DNA of 43,208 bases from Desulfarculaceae bacterium (GTDB lineage: Bacteria; Desulfobacterota; Desulfarculia; Desulfarculales; Desulfarculaceae). Below are positions 32,116 to 40,532 of this stretch, one piece after another; positions within the stretch are counted from its first letter, which is position 1; each line of letters opens with the position of its first letter. The notes beneath the pieces are model-generated. The model ran no database searches. It was not told the DNA's origin and was given only the letters and a program-made list of their open reading frames with translations. The stretch lies in assembly GCA_021737645.1 (NCBI GenBank), contig JAIPDO010000033.1, forward strand, positions 1 through 43,208. Direction: 5' to 3'. A program made the position numbers and the translations under genes.

Positions 32116-33555
32116 ATGTTGATTTCCTCCAGCCGGCCCTCCCCTTACATCATCGCATTCGTCCTGGGCGAATCTTTGCTGATGATCGTGGGCGCCGTGC
32201 TGGCAGTGTATTTTCGTCTGGGCACCAGCGCGGAGATATTCACCTTCCGCTATTCCTGGTATCGCCTGCTGTTGGTGCCGGTGGTCCTTCAGGTCACCTT
32301 TTACTATTCCGACCTGCACAACTTCCGCATAAGCCGCCCCTTCATCTGGACCGTGGCCCGTCTGACCCAGGCCATGGCCGTGGGCACCCTGGTGTTGGCG
32401 GTGGTCTACTACTTCCTACCCCGCTTGCTCCTGGGCCGCGGCATCCTTTTCCTGAGCTTTGTCATCACCACCATTTTGGTGCTTATCTGGCGGGGTCTAT
32501 ACCGCTGGGCCCTGCAACAGCGCTTCCTGGCGGCCCGCCTTTTGGTTCTGGGTTGCGGCTCCCTGGCCGATTCCATCATAGAGGAGCTCATCAGCCGCTC
32601 GGACAACGTCTACAACATTGTGGGGCTAATGGACCTGTCGGGCGATGGCTTCAGCCGCCGCGAGGGCGACGAACCCACCCGGGAGGTGAACCTGAGCGAG
32701 CAATGGGCATCCCTGCTGCGCGCCGAGTTGCGCCATGAGGCCAGCGAACTGGTGGGGCTGGTCCGCTATTTGGAAGTGGATATGGTGGTGGCGGCCATGG
32801 ACGAAAAGCGCGGCCGCATGCCCATGAAAGAACTGCTGGAAATCCGCATGCTGGGGGTGCCCATCATCACCGGCGAGGATTTTTACGAGCAGATCGCCGG
32901 GCGCATCCTGGCCGACCGCATCCGACCCGGCTGGCTGATTTTTTCACCGGGCTTCACCACCAGCCGCCTGCGCAGCCTCACCAAGCGGGCCATGGACGTC
33001 ATCATCAGCTTGCTTGGGTTGCTTTTGTCACTGCCGTTCACCGTGTTCATCGCTTTGGCCATCAAGCTCGATAGCCGGGGGCCGCTCATCTATCGACAGG
33101 AACGCACGGGTCAGTACGGCAAAGTATTCCAGGTGCTCAAGTTCCGCTCCATGGTTTCCGACGCGGAAAAGGTTTCCGGCCCGGTTTGGGCCGAGGAAGA
33201 CGACCCGCGCATAACCAGGGTGGGGCGCGTAATGCGTAAAATGCGCCTGGACGAAATCCCCCAGATGTATAATGTGCTCAAGGGTGAAATGAGCTTCGTG
33301 GGCCCGCGCCCGGAGCGGCCTACCTTTGTCAAGCAGCTCTCCCAGGAGCTGCCCTACTACCGGGAGCGCCTCAAGGTTAAGCCGGGCATCACCGGCTGGG
33401 CCCAGATTTGCTATCCCTACGGCTCCACGGTCAACGCGGCCCTGGAAAAGCTCAACTACGACCTTTACTACATCAAGCATTCCAGCATCAGCATGGACAT
33501 GACCATCCTGCTGCAGACCATAAAAATTATTATATTCGGCGGGGGCGGACGATGA
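32116..33555 (+). CDS. Polyprenyl-phosphate sugar-phosphate transferase
   Basis: Starts repeat-unit synthesis by moving a sugar-1-phosphate from a nucleotide sugar to undecaprenyl phosphate. The 479-residue protein has four or five N-terminal helices and a Rossmann-like middle domain (RLLVLGCGSLADSIIEEL). The C-terminal PglC/WbaP catalytic domain starts at KRAMDVIISLLGLLLSLP and continues through RQERTGQYGKVFQVLKFRSM, RLDEIPQMYNVLKGEMSFVGPRPERP and VKPGITGWAQ. The architecture is that of the exosortase-associated EpsB-type transferase. The first sugar (glucose, galactose or other) cannot be read. Its stop overlaps the exosortase start (ATGA). Confidence 0.93.
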   Translation: MLISSSRPSPYIIAFVLGESLLMIVGAVLAVYFRLGTSAEIFTFRYSWYRLLLVPVVLQVTFYYSDLHNFRISRPFIWTVARLTQAMAVGTLVLAVVYYFLPRLLLGRGILFLSFVITTILVLIWRGLYRWALQQRFLAARLLVLGCGSLADSIIEELISRSDNVYNIVGLMDLSGDGFSRREGDEPTREVNLSEQWASLLRAELRHEASELVGLVRYLEVDMVVAAMDEKRGRMPMKELLEIRMLGVPIITGEDFYEQIAGRILADRIRPGWLIFSPGFTTSRLRSLTKRAMDVIISLLGLLLSLPFTVFIALAIKLDSRGPLIYRQERTGQYGKVFQVLKFRSMVSDAEKVSGPVWAEEDDPRITRVGRVMRKMRLDEIPQMYNVLKGEMSFVGPRPERPTFVKQLSQELPYYRERLKVKPGITGWAQICYPYGSTVNAALEKLNYDLYYIKHSSISMDMTILLQTIKIIIFGGGGR

Positions 33556-34421
33556 GCCGGAAGCAAAAAGTAAGCGGCGCGTCTCCCTGGCTCACCTGGC
33601 TGGCCTGGGCGGTGGTGCTGGGCCTGCTGGCCTGGGTTTACACTCCCATCGTCACGGGCATGGTGGCCAATTGGTGGGTGGACCCCAACTATTCCCACGG
33701 TTTTCTGGTGCCTCTGATTTCCGCCTACCTGGTCTGGCGTCAGCGCGAGGAATTGGCCGCGGAGCCCAAGAAGTCCAATTACCTGGGTTTGGTGATTGTG
33801 GCCATCGGCTTGGCGGTGCTGGTGATGGGCCAGCTGGCCCATGAGTTTTACCTGCGCCGCGTCAGCCTGATCCCGGTGATGTGGGGCCTGGTGCTCTTGG
33901 CCTGGGGCTGGCATGTGGCCCGGCGGGTGCTTTTCGCCTTCGCCTACCTCATCCTCATGGTGCCCCTGCCTTATCTGCTCTACGACGCCGTAGCCTTCCC
34001 CTTGCGTCTGGTGGCCGCCAAATTCGCCGCCTGGGGCATTCGCCTGTTCGGCATACCGGTGTACCTGGAAGGCAACGTCATCCACCTGCCCAACATAGTG
34101 CTCAATATCGTGGACGCCTGCTCCGGCATCCGCAGCCTCATCTCACTGTTGGCGGTGGGGGTGATCCTGGCCTACCTCATCCTGCCAAATCGTTGGGTCA
34201 AGGTGATCGTGGTCCTCCTGGTGCCCCCGGTGGCGGTGCTCACCAACGCGCTTAGGGTCACCCTGGCCGGGGTGCTCAGTCAGTGGGTGGGCCCCGAAAC
34301 CCTGGAAGGGGTGATGCATGACTTCGTGGGCTGGGCGGTGTTCATGGCCGGCTTCATCCTGCTGCTACTTATCACTTTGTTGCTCAAAAAACTGAGCCCG
34401 GCGGGAAAGGAGGCCTCATGA
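33552..34421 (+). CDS. xrtA: Exosortase (XrtA/EpsH type)
   Basis: Membrane transpeptidase-like enzyme that processes proteins bearing a PEP-CTERM type sorting signal at the cell surface. The 289-residue protein has about eight helices. The three catalytic residues are visible: C190 in VDACSGIRSL, R235 in NALRVTLAG and H256 in MHDFVGWAVF. The N-terminal WVDPNYSHGFLVPLIS is a further family signature. The start is ATG 33552, overlapping the transferase stop; the frame open further upstream lies inside that gene. epsI follows with a 4-bp overlap. The subtype XrtA is inferred from the neighbours. No substrate protein is seen here. Confidence 0.95.
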   Translation: MSRKQKVSGASPWLTWLAWAVVLGLLAWVYTPIVTGMVANWWVDPNYSHGFLVPLISAYLVWRQREELAAEPKKSNYLGLVIVAIGLAVLVMGQLAHEFYLRRVSLIPVMWGLVLLAWGWHVARRVLFAFAYLILMVPLPYLLYDAVAFPLRLVAAKFAAWGIRLFGIPVYLEGNVIHLPNIVLNIVDACSGIRSLISLLAVGVILAYLILPNRWVKVIVVLLVPPVAVLTNALRVTLAGVLSQWVGPETLEGVMHDFVGWAVFMAGFILLLLITLLLKKLSPAGKEAS

Positions 34422-35068
34422 GTTCGCCACGCGCAACCAAAGGCTTGTTTATCGCCGCCGCGCTGATTATTTTCGCCGCGCTTCTCATGGGTGTGGGCCG
34501 GGAGGTAAAGCCGCAAAAGCTGGCCCAACCCCTGGACAAGCTTCCCTTGGCCCTGGGTTCTTGGCGGGCGTTGGGGCCGGACCAGCCCCTGGACCAAAGC
34601 ACCATAGAGGTGCTGAGGCCCAGCGACTATTTGCTGCGCAACTACATCAATCCCCAGGGCCAGGTGTGCGCCGTATTCGTGGCCTTTTTCGCTTTGCAGC
34701 AAGAGGGGCAGATCATCCACTCCCCCCGCCATTGCCTGCCGGGCAACGGCTGGCAGATATCCCAACGCGATAAGGTGCGGGCCCAGGGGCCGGGCGGCTC
34801 CTGGCTGCTCAACCATCTCACCCTGGGACGCAATCTCGACAAGCTCAGCGTGCTCTACTGGTATCAGGGCCGGGGCCGCATCCAGGCCGATGAGTATCGC
34901 GACCGAGCTCACTTGGTGTTGGACGGCATCCTGCACAACCGCAACGACGGATCTTTGGTGCGCCTGACCATGGACACCCCTCGCGGTGTGGCGCAGGCCC
35001 TGGCCCAGCAGAAGCAGTTGGCCGCCCTCATCATCCCGGCCCTGGAAAAAATTCTACCGCCCTTTTAG
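34418..35068 (+). CDS. epsI: EpsI family protein (exosortase-associated)
   Basis: A 216-residue protein of the EpsI/DUF3485 family that accompanies exosortase A. It has an N-terminal membrane anchor (about 9-26) and an exposed domain with LPLALGSWRALG, the hallmark HSPRHCLPGNGW (106-117) and VLYWYQGRGRIQADEY. EpsI is fused to the exosortase in some bacteria. Here it is separate, with ATGA overlap to xrtA. Its biochemical role is unknown; it is needed for exopolysaccharide production in Methylobacillus. The stop codon is immediately followed by an inverted-repeat element. Confidence 0.94.
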   Translation: MSSPRATKGLFIAAALIIFAALLMGVGREVKPQKLAQPLDKLPLALGSWRALGPDQPLDQSTIEVLRPSDYLLRNYINPQGQVCAVFVAFFALQQEGQIIHSPRHCLPGNGWQISQRDKVRAQGPGGSWLLNHLTLGRNLDKLSVLYWYQGRGRIQADEYRDRAHLVLDGILHNRNDGSLVRLTMDTPRGVAQALAQQKQLAALIIPALEKILPPF

Positions 35069-35324
35069 CCCGGATATTTCATGACGGCTGGGCGGCAATG
35101 AACAACGAAATAGGATTCATGCGGTCCTTATGAAAATGCGTCCGCCCTATCAAAGCGCAGTCCACACCCGACTCCGGCAATGCCGACCGCCGGCGGACAG
35201 GGCGGGCAAACGAGGGCCGCGGGCGTAGCCATAGCTGCGTCGAGGCCGGAGGTCAGCCTGCCCCGTGCTATGCCGGTGGCTGGCGCAGCCGGATGCACGG
35301 CCTCCATGAAATATCCAGTCCGGG
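35069..35324. repeat. Structured inverted-repeat element (MITE-like or giant hairpin) between epsI and the ligase gene
   Basis: The left arm CCCGGATATTTCATG (35069-35083) matches the complement of the right arm (35305-35324), apart from five extra bases in the right arm. The inner 12 bases GGATATTTCATG / CATGAAATATCC are exact. An internal pair, CCGCCCTATC (near 35142) and GACAGGGCGG (near 35195), adds a nested stem with one mismatch. No gene or T-run terminator is present in the 291-bp gap. AGCCC and AGTCC flank the 12-bp arms and could be a worn target duplication. I suspect a non-autonomous mobile repeat; a transcription-damping structure is the alternative. Confidence 0.6.
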
Positions 35325-35359
35325 CCAAGCTCCGCTGAGCACCGGCAGAGAGTAGAATC

Positions 35360-36637
35360 TTGGGCTATTTTTTCACACTCGTATTTATTATCTTTCTCTA
35401 CGTTCGACCCCAGGAATTCTGGGACGTACTGCTCAACTTCCCGGTTATGGACATTCTGGCCGGCGGGGGATTGATCTGTGTTTTCCTGGAAGGCTCCTTC
35501 GACAAGGCCAAGTTCAATAACTCTCCCATAGCCAAGGTCGTGGTGATCATGTGGCTATGGTTCGCCTTCACCGAGATTCCTACCGGCTGGCTGGGCGGGG
35601 TCACCTACGTCCTGAGAAAGTTCTCGCCAACCGCGATCCTGTTCTATCTTCTCGTGCTTACGGTGACCAACCTGAGCCGGTTGCGCATACTTCTGTGGAC
35701 CCTCATCCTGGTCACCACTTTCTTGTCGATAGATGCCATCGTGCAGTTTTACACCGGGGTCAGCCTGGTGGGCACCGTGGCCCTGCAGCGCCATGTGGGA
35801 GAAGGCGAGTTCGTGACCCAAGCCAAGGGCATCGGCATCTTTGCCGACCCCAACGACCTTGCCCTGCACGTGGTGCCCATGCTGGCTTTTTTGCTGCCGC
35901 CTTTTTACAAGAAATCCATCGGCAACAACGTTGTGTTTGCGGTGCTTTTGCTCATCCCCCTGGTTACCGGCGTGGTCTACACGCGCTCCCGGGGCGGCAT
36001 CATGGCCATGGCCTTCGTGGCCTGGATATACCTACGCCACCGGGTGGGCCTCACTTTTTCCGTAGTGGGCCTGGTGCTTCTGTTCGGGCTGCTGGCGGCC
36101 ATACCTCGCTTCGGCGACACCAGCGCCAGCGCGGGTTCGGCCCAGTCGCGCCTGGACCACTGGGCTTACGGAATCCAACTGTTCAGATCCAGCCCCATCT
36201 GGGGAGTCGGCTGGGACATGTTCCGGGCCGATGGCTATCGCCATACCGCCCACAACTCCTTTGTCCTGGTAATGGCCGAAACCGGCCTGGTGGGATGCAT
36301 GATGTGGGTGTCAATGTTCTACCTGGCGGGCAAGCACATCTTCCGCATGCAACGCATCACTCGCGGCCCCCCCTGGATTTCGCCGATGTCCAAGGCCCTG
36401 GAGGCCGCCATGGGGGGCTGGATGGTGGGAGGTTTCTTCCTCAGCCAGAGTTACAGCTTTTTGTTGTACATCCTCATGGCCATAGTGGTGGCCACGGTCA
36501 ATATCCTGTCCAAGCTGGGCTTTGACATAAGCATAGCCTGGACCGGACGAGACACCCGCAACGTCTTTTTCATAACGATGGGCATGATCATTTTCATTCA
36601 CCTTCTGGCCAAAACCTTGTTCGTGGTGGGGGGGTAG
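35360..36637 (+). CDS. O-antigen ligase/polymerase-like membrane protein
   Basis: A 425-residue protein with about 12 hydrophobic helices. It belongs to the Wzy/WaaL-like superfamily seen in EPS loci, with the large periplasmic loop motif RSRGGIMAMAFV, RLDHWAYGIQLFRSSPIWGVGWDMF and HTAHNSFVLVMAETGLVGC. It would polymerise repeat units or ligate glycan to an acceptor in the periplasm. In exosortase loci such proteins are also proposed to glycosylate sorted proteins. The start is TTG 35360, with GAGAG 7 bases upstream; no better start is present. It begins 35 bp after the inverted-repeat element. Confidence 0.88.
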   Translation: MGYFFTLVFIIFLYVRPQEFWDVLLNFPVMDILAGGGLICVFLEGSFDKAKFNNSPIAKVVVIMWLWFAFTEIPTGWLGGVTYVLRKFSPTAILFYLLVLTVTNLSRLRILLWTLILVTTFLSIDAIVQFYTGVSLVGTVALQRHVGEGEFVTQAKGIGIFADPNDLALHVVPMLAFLLPPFYKKSIGNNVVFAVLLLIPLVTGVVYTRSRGGIMAMAFVAWIYLRHRVGLTFSVVGLVLLFGLLAAIPRFGDTSASAGSAQSRLDHWAYGIQLFRSSPIWGVGWDMFRADGYRHTAHNSFVLVMAETGLVGCMMWVSMFYLAGKHIFRMQRITRGPPWISPMSKALEAAMGGWMVGGFFLSQSYSFLLYILMAIVVATVNILSKLGFDISIAWTGRDTRNVFFITMGMIIFIHLLAKTLFVVGG

Positions 36638-36658
36638 AGCGCCTTGGGCACCAAAGCC

Positions 36659-37699
36659 ATGGAAGTTTGGCTGCCGGCCTACCTGCGCCAAACCCTACAC
36701 CCCCGCCCCCAGGCGCCGGGCCCGGTGACCATCTGCCTGGCAGTGGCCGACCATTTCGAGCCCTATTGGGCCGGAGCCCAAGGCCAGGACGCCCTCAGCC
36801 GCGTGGCCACATGGGAACAGGGCCTGCCCGCCCTGGCCCAGGGACTCAGCGACTGCCGGGGCCGTCCGCCACAGCACGACTTCTTCTACCCTGTGGAGCA
36901 GTACCAGCCTGAAGTGCTGGAGCGCCTGGCCGCGCTTTGCCGCCAAGGCCTGGGCGCGGTGGAGGTGCATCTGCACCACCACGGCGAGAGCCCTCGGGAG
37001 CTGGAGGAGATGCTCACCGGCTTCGCCCAGACCCTGCACCAGGAGCACGGCCTGTTGGAGCGCGATCCCCTCACCGGGCAAATCACCTACGGCTTCATCC
37101 ACGGCAACTGGTCCCTGGACAACTCCCGGCCCGACGGCCAGTGGTGCGGCTGCAACGAGGAAATATCGCTACTGGGGCGCACCGGCTGCTACGCCGACTT
37201 CACCCTGCCCTCGGCCCCCAGCCCCACCCAGACCCGCATAATCAACTCCATATATTACGCCACCGACGACCCGGCCCGGCCCAAAAGCCACGACCAGGGG
37301 GTGCCCGCCGCGGTGGGGCGCCCGCCATCGGGGGACCTGCTGCTTTTGCAGGGAGTGCTGGCCCTGGACTGGGGGCGGCGCAAATGGGGGTTGTTGCCCC
37401 GCCTGGAAGTGTCGGAGCTGGCCTGGCACAACCCGCCGGACATCCGCCGCATGCCCCGTTGGCTGCGCTATGCTCCGGTGGTGGCCGGGGCGGAGCAGGT
37501 GCGCTTTATCAAGCTCTGCTGCCACGGCGCGCCGGAAGAGCATCGCGACGCTCTTCTGGGTAAATCCATGCGCCTATTTTTAGAACAGCTTTGCAGGCGT
37601 TATAATGATGGCCAACGCTATCGCTTAATGTTCATGACTTGCCGCGAGATGATCCAAGCCGTGCATGCCTTGGAGCAGGGAAAGAGTCTGGAGTGCTGA
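36659..37699 (+). CDS. Conserved NodB-like (polysaccharide deacetylase-fold) protein of EPS loci
   Basis: A 346-residue protein with no signal peptide. VTICLAVADHFEPYW (23-37) sits where deacetylases have their Asp pair. FYPVEQYQPEVLERLAALC and the metal-like cluster VEVHLHHHGE (101-110) follow a NodB barrel pattern. GFIHGNWSLDNSRPDGQW (145-162) and DFTLPSAPSPTQTRIINSIYYATDD look like a conserved family core. It is not a standard NodB enzyme: the usual motifs are changed, so activity is uncertain. It may modify the polymer in the cytoplasm or be a regulator. ATG 36659 is my choice; TTG 36644, nearer to a G-rich ribosome site, is possible. Confidence 0.7.
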   Translation: MEVWLPAYLRQTLHPRPQAPGPVTICLAVADHFEPYWAGAQGQDALSRVATWEQGLPALAQGLSDCRGRPPQHDFFYPVEQYQPEVLERLAALCRQGLGAVEVHLHHHGESPRELEEMLTGFAQTLHQEHGLLERDPLTGQITYGFIHGNWSLDNSRPDGQWCGCNEEISLLGRTGCYADFTLPSAPSPTQTRIINSIYYATDDPARPKSHDQGVPAAVGRPPSGDLLLLQGVLALDWGRRKWGLLPRLEVSELAWHNPPDIRRMPRWLRYAPVVAGAEQVRFIKLCCHGAPEEHRDALLGKSMRLFLEQLCRRYNDGQRYRLMFMTCREMIQAVHALEQGKSLEC

Positions 37700-40365
37700 A
37701 ATCCATTGCCATATTAACCCTGAGCGCGCTGCTTGCGGCCGCTCCGGCCCTGGCCCAGCAAAAAGCCGCGCCGGCCACGCCGAACCCGGCAGCCGTCAAG
37801 GCCAAACCGAGCCTCCCCGCTCCACCTCCGGCTCCCGCCGGATTGCAGATTAGCGCCCAACACCCTCGTTTGTTGCTGACTCCCAACGACCTGCCCCGCT
37901 TGCGCGAGATGGCCGAGGGCCGCGCTTTTCGCTGGCGACGCCTGCTGGCCTGGGCCCTGGAGCCGTCCCGGCAAGGAGCCGTGGCCCACGACGGCCCCGG
38001 CCTAGCCCTGGCCTCGCTGGTGCTGGCCTCCAGCGATGCCCAGTTGAGCAAACGCCTGGGAAACCTGGCGGTGCGCTGCGCCCTGCACGGAGCCCGTTTC
38101 GGCACGGTGGATTCTTTCAGCGACAACACCCTGCGCAGCAAGGACGGCAACCGCGATCCTCTTACCCTTTTGCGCAAGGGCTACACCGTCCTGCGGCCCA
38201 ACTTTTCCGCGCTATATTTTTTGCCCATATCCCGCTACACCGCCAGCGAGGTTGCGGTAAGCAGCGAAGGCTCCAAAAGCGTAGCCCAAGCCTCCCAAGG
38301 CGACACCTACTGCCTGCTGCAAGGGGAGCTGCTGTCCGCCGCCGACTTGACGCGGCAGGTGGCCCTCACCTTGGATTGGGCCTGGAACCATTTCAGCCCC
38401 CAACAAAGGCAAGGCGTGGCCCGCTGGCTGCTCTCACAGGCCCAGTACTTTGCCAAGGACGGCCTGGGCTGCTTTGACAGCGAATCCGCCGCCGCCCTTT
38501 CGCTCACCACCCTGGCCGCCCTGGCGGCCCACGGCCTGGAGCCCGTTGCCCAGGAAATGCTCACCCAAGCCTGGGAAGCGCGCTTCCAGGGCCACATGCA
38601 GCCCTGCCTGCAAAACCTGGGAGCGGGCGGGGGATGGTTCGAGGGCGACACTCCCGGAGCCAGGGCCGGCTTGCATCTGGCCGTTTTCGCCCTGGCCATG
38701 AAGACCGCGGCGGGCCAAGAAGACCCGGCCAAGCTGGCCTGGTTCACCGACCGCCTGGCGTACCTTATGTTCCATCTGCTGCCCGGCCTGGCCAAGGCCC
38801 CAGCCGGAGAATACCGTCAGGCGGCCCCGGGCGGCGATCAGCTCATGGGCCCGCTGCAAGCGGCCGAGTTCACCCGCATGCAGATGATGGCCCTGTTGGC
38901 GCTCAGGCCGGGCGACAAGGCCGCCTATGCGTCCCGCGCCATTTTGCTGGACACCCGCACTCCCACCCTGTTGGCGGGCTACCGCCAAGTGTACGATTTT
39001 TTGTGGCTGGACCCGGCCGCGCCCACCAGCGCCCTGGCCACGGCCTCCCTGAGCCACCTGGCCCCAGCCACCGGCCAAGCGGTGCTGCGTTCGGATTGGT
39101 CCTCCCGCTCCACTTGGCTGGGGTTCAACTGCGGACCCCACTTCGCCATGCGCCAGCACCTGGCCGCGGCCGGCTTCATGATTTTCCGCCAAGGCTTTTT
39201 GCTGCCCCAGGGAGGGGGCTACGACGGGCCAACCAGCTCCCACGCCTTGAACTACGGCATTCGCAGCGTGGCTCACAACACCCTGCGGGTTTTCGATCCC
39301 CAGGAATATTCCTGGTATGACATGCGCGCCGGCAAGCAGCCCAAAGGCACCTACAGCAACGACGGCGGCCAGCGCGCCTGGGCCCTGTTCAACGACAAGG
39401 GAAAGCCCACCAAGAGCGCCCCTTGGACCGCCAGCGGCTATGACCAGGGCAAGGCGCCCTGGAGCAAGCTGGGCGACATCTATCAGGTGGCTGCCATTGA
39501 AACCCTGGAGGACAAGCCCCGCTACGGCTACGTTCGCGGGCGCGCCACCCAGGCCTACGAAGGCAGCACCCACAAGATGGCCCGCTTCGTGCGCCACCTT
39601 TTTATGCTGCGGGCCAACGGCCCCGACGATGCGGAATCGGTGGAGGCGGTGGTGGTGGCCGATGATGTGCAACTGGCCCGTAAGGGTCTTAGCGTGCACT
39701 TCGTGATGCACTTCCCCGAACAGCCCACCCCCGCCGCCGAGCTCAAGAGCCTGGGGCCGGGGCGCTGGCGGGGCCCGGCCACCTCCCTGGTGACCAAAGC
39801 GGGCGACAGCCGCCTGGAGGTGGTGCCGGTATGGCCGCCGGACGCCCACATGGACCTTCTGGGCGGCACCGGCGAGGCGGCCAGTTGGGTGGGTTCGCGC
39901 AACTATCCGCCGCGCCCCCCGGTGGTGAACCCTTGGCCCTGGCGGGCCGAATATGTGAGGGCCGACGCCGCCCTGCTGGCCCAGCCCATGCTGCACGTTC
40001 TGCTGCCTGCCGACCAGAACAACGCCGCCAGACCGGCCATCAAGCCCCTGACCACCAAAGACAGCCGCACCATAGGGGTGATTTTGCACGACCCCACTTG
40101 GCCGAGGGTGTTGGCCCTGCGCCTGGGCGAGCCGGGAGCCGAGCCTCCCATATCCTATCGCTACCCCAGCGGCAACAGCCGCCACCTGGTGGCGGGCCTT
40201 GAGCCGGGAGCCGATTATACGGTCACGGTGAGCCCATTTCAGATAACCATAAAGCCAGGCCCGGGCCTCAAGGCCACCGACGCCGGATTGCTGGCCTTCA
40301 GGGTGGATACGACTACGAAGGTGGCCCCCGCCCCGGCCGCCCCCCAAGCTTTGGCCAAGCCCTGA
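37693..40365 (+). CDS. Secreted heparinase II/III-like polysaccharide lyase
   Basis: An 890-residue exported protein. It has a signal peptide (1-21, ALLAAAPALA) and a Pro/Ala-rich linker to about residue 50. An alpha/alpha toroid domain begins with AQHPRLLLTPNDLPRLREMA. The heparinase II/III-like beta domain starts near 470 (FNCGPHFAMRQHLAAAGFMIF, GIRSVAHNTLRVFDP). The family cleaves uronic acid-containing polymers by beta-elimination. The substrate is probably the polymer made by this locus, for trimming or release during export. The start is GTG 37693, overlapping the upstream gene by 7 bases. Catalytic residues need alignment to confirm. Confidence 0.85.
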   Translation: MLKSIAILTLSALLAAAPALAQQKAAPATPNPAAVKAKPSLPAPPPAPAGLQISAQHPRLLLTPNDLPRLREMAEGRAFRWRRLLAWALEPSRQGAVAHDGPGLALASLVLASSDAQLSKRLGNLAVRCALHGARFGTVDSFSDNTLRSKDGNRDPLTLLRKGYTVLRPNFSALYFLPISRYTASEVAVSSEGSKSVAQASQGDTYCLLQGELLSAADLTRQVALTLDWAWNHFSPQQRQGVARWLLSQAQYFAKDGLGCFDSESAAALSLTTLAALAAHGLEPVAQEMLTQAWEARFQGHMQPCLQNLGAGGGWFEGDTPGARAGLHLAVFALAMKTAAGQEDPAKLAWFTDRLAYLMFHLLPGLAKAPAGEYRQAAPGGDQLMGPLQAAEFTRMQMMALLALRPGDKAAYASRAILLDTRTPTLLAGYRQVYDFLWLDPAAPTSALATASLSHLAPATGQAVLRSDWSSRSTWLGFNCGPHFAMRQHLAAAGFMIFRQGFLLPQGGGYDGPTSSHALNYGIRSVAHNTLRVFDPQEYSWYDMRAGKQPKGTYSNDGGQRAWALFNDKGKPTKSAPWTASGYDQGKAPWSKLGDIYQVAAIETLEDKPRYGYVRGRATQAYEGSTHKMARFVRHLFMLRANGPDDAESVEAVVVADDVQLARKGLSVHFVMHFPEQPTPAAELKSLGPGRWRGPATSLVTKAGDSRLEVVPVWPPDAHMDLLGGTGEAASWVGSRNYPPRPPVVNPWPWRAEYVRADAALLAQPMLHVLLPADQNNAARPAIKPLTTKDSRTIGVILHDPTWPRVLALRLGEPGAEPPISYRYPSGNSRHLVAGLEPGADYTVTVSPFQITIKPGPGLKATDAGLLAFRVDTTTKVAPAPAAPQALAKP

Positions 40366-40412
40366 TGGTTGGGTTTCCCTTTTGCGCTTGGGGTATGCTA
40401 ATAATTAATATG

Positions 40413-40435
40413 ATGTGCTGATAAATTCAGCACAT
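40413..40435. repeat. 9-bp inverted repeat upstream of the TPR gene
   Basis: ATGTGCTGA (40413-40421), loop TAAAT, TCAGCACAT (40427-40435) is a perfect inverted repeat in the 167-bp gap between the heparinase and TPR genes. There is no T-run. AT-rich sequence (TAATAATTAATA) lies just upstream. It could be an operator or an mRNA hairpin. Confidence 0.55.
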
Positions 40436-40532
40436 GCCCTCCCTGGGCGGTACTTGGGCCTTTAGCGGCGCCGAGGCTTGCTCAAGTAGGTGGTGCCGCC
40501 AATCAGGCGACGAAAAATCAACCGGAGTAACG

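Noticed and set aside
35069..35359. A small gene in the epsI-ligase gap.
   Set aside because: Short frames there lack ribosome sites and coincide with the inverted-repeat structure.
38434..40347. A 637-codon open frame antisense to the heparinase-like gene.
   Set aside because: Shadow frame caused by GC-rich third positions; no ribosome site or recognisable domain.
40366..40532. A cyclic di-GMP (GEMM) riboswitch in the leader of the TPR gene.
   Set aside because: The core GEMM consensus (ACGCAAAGCC-type segment and tetraloop receptor) is not present.
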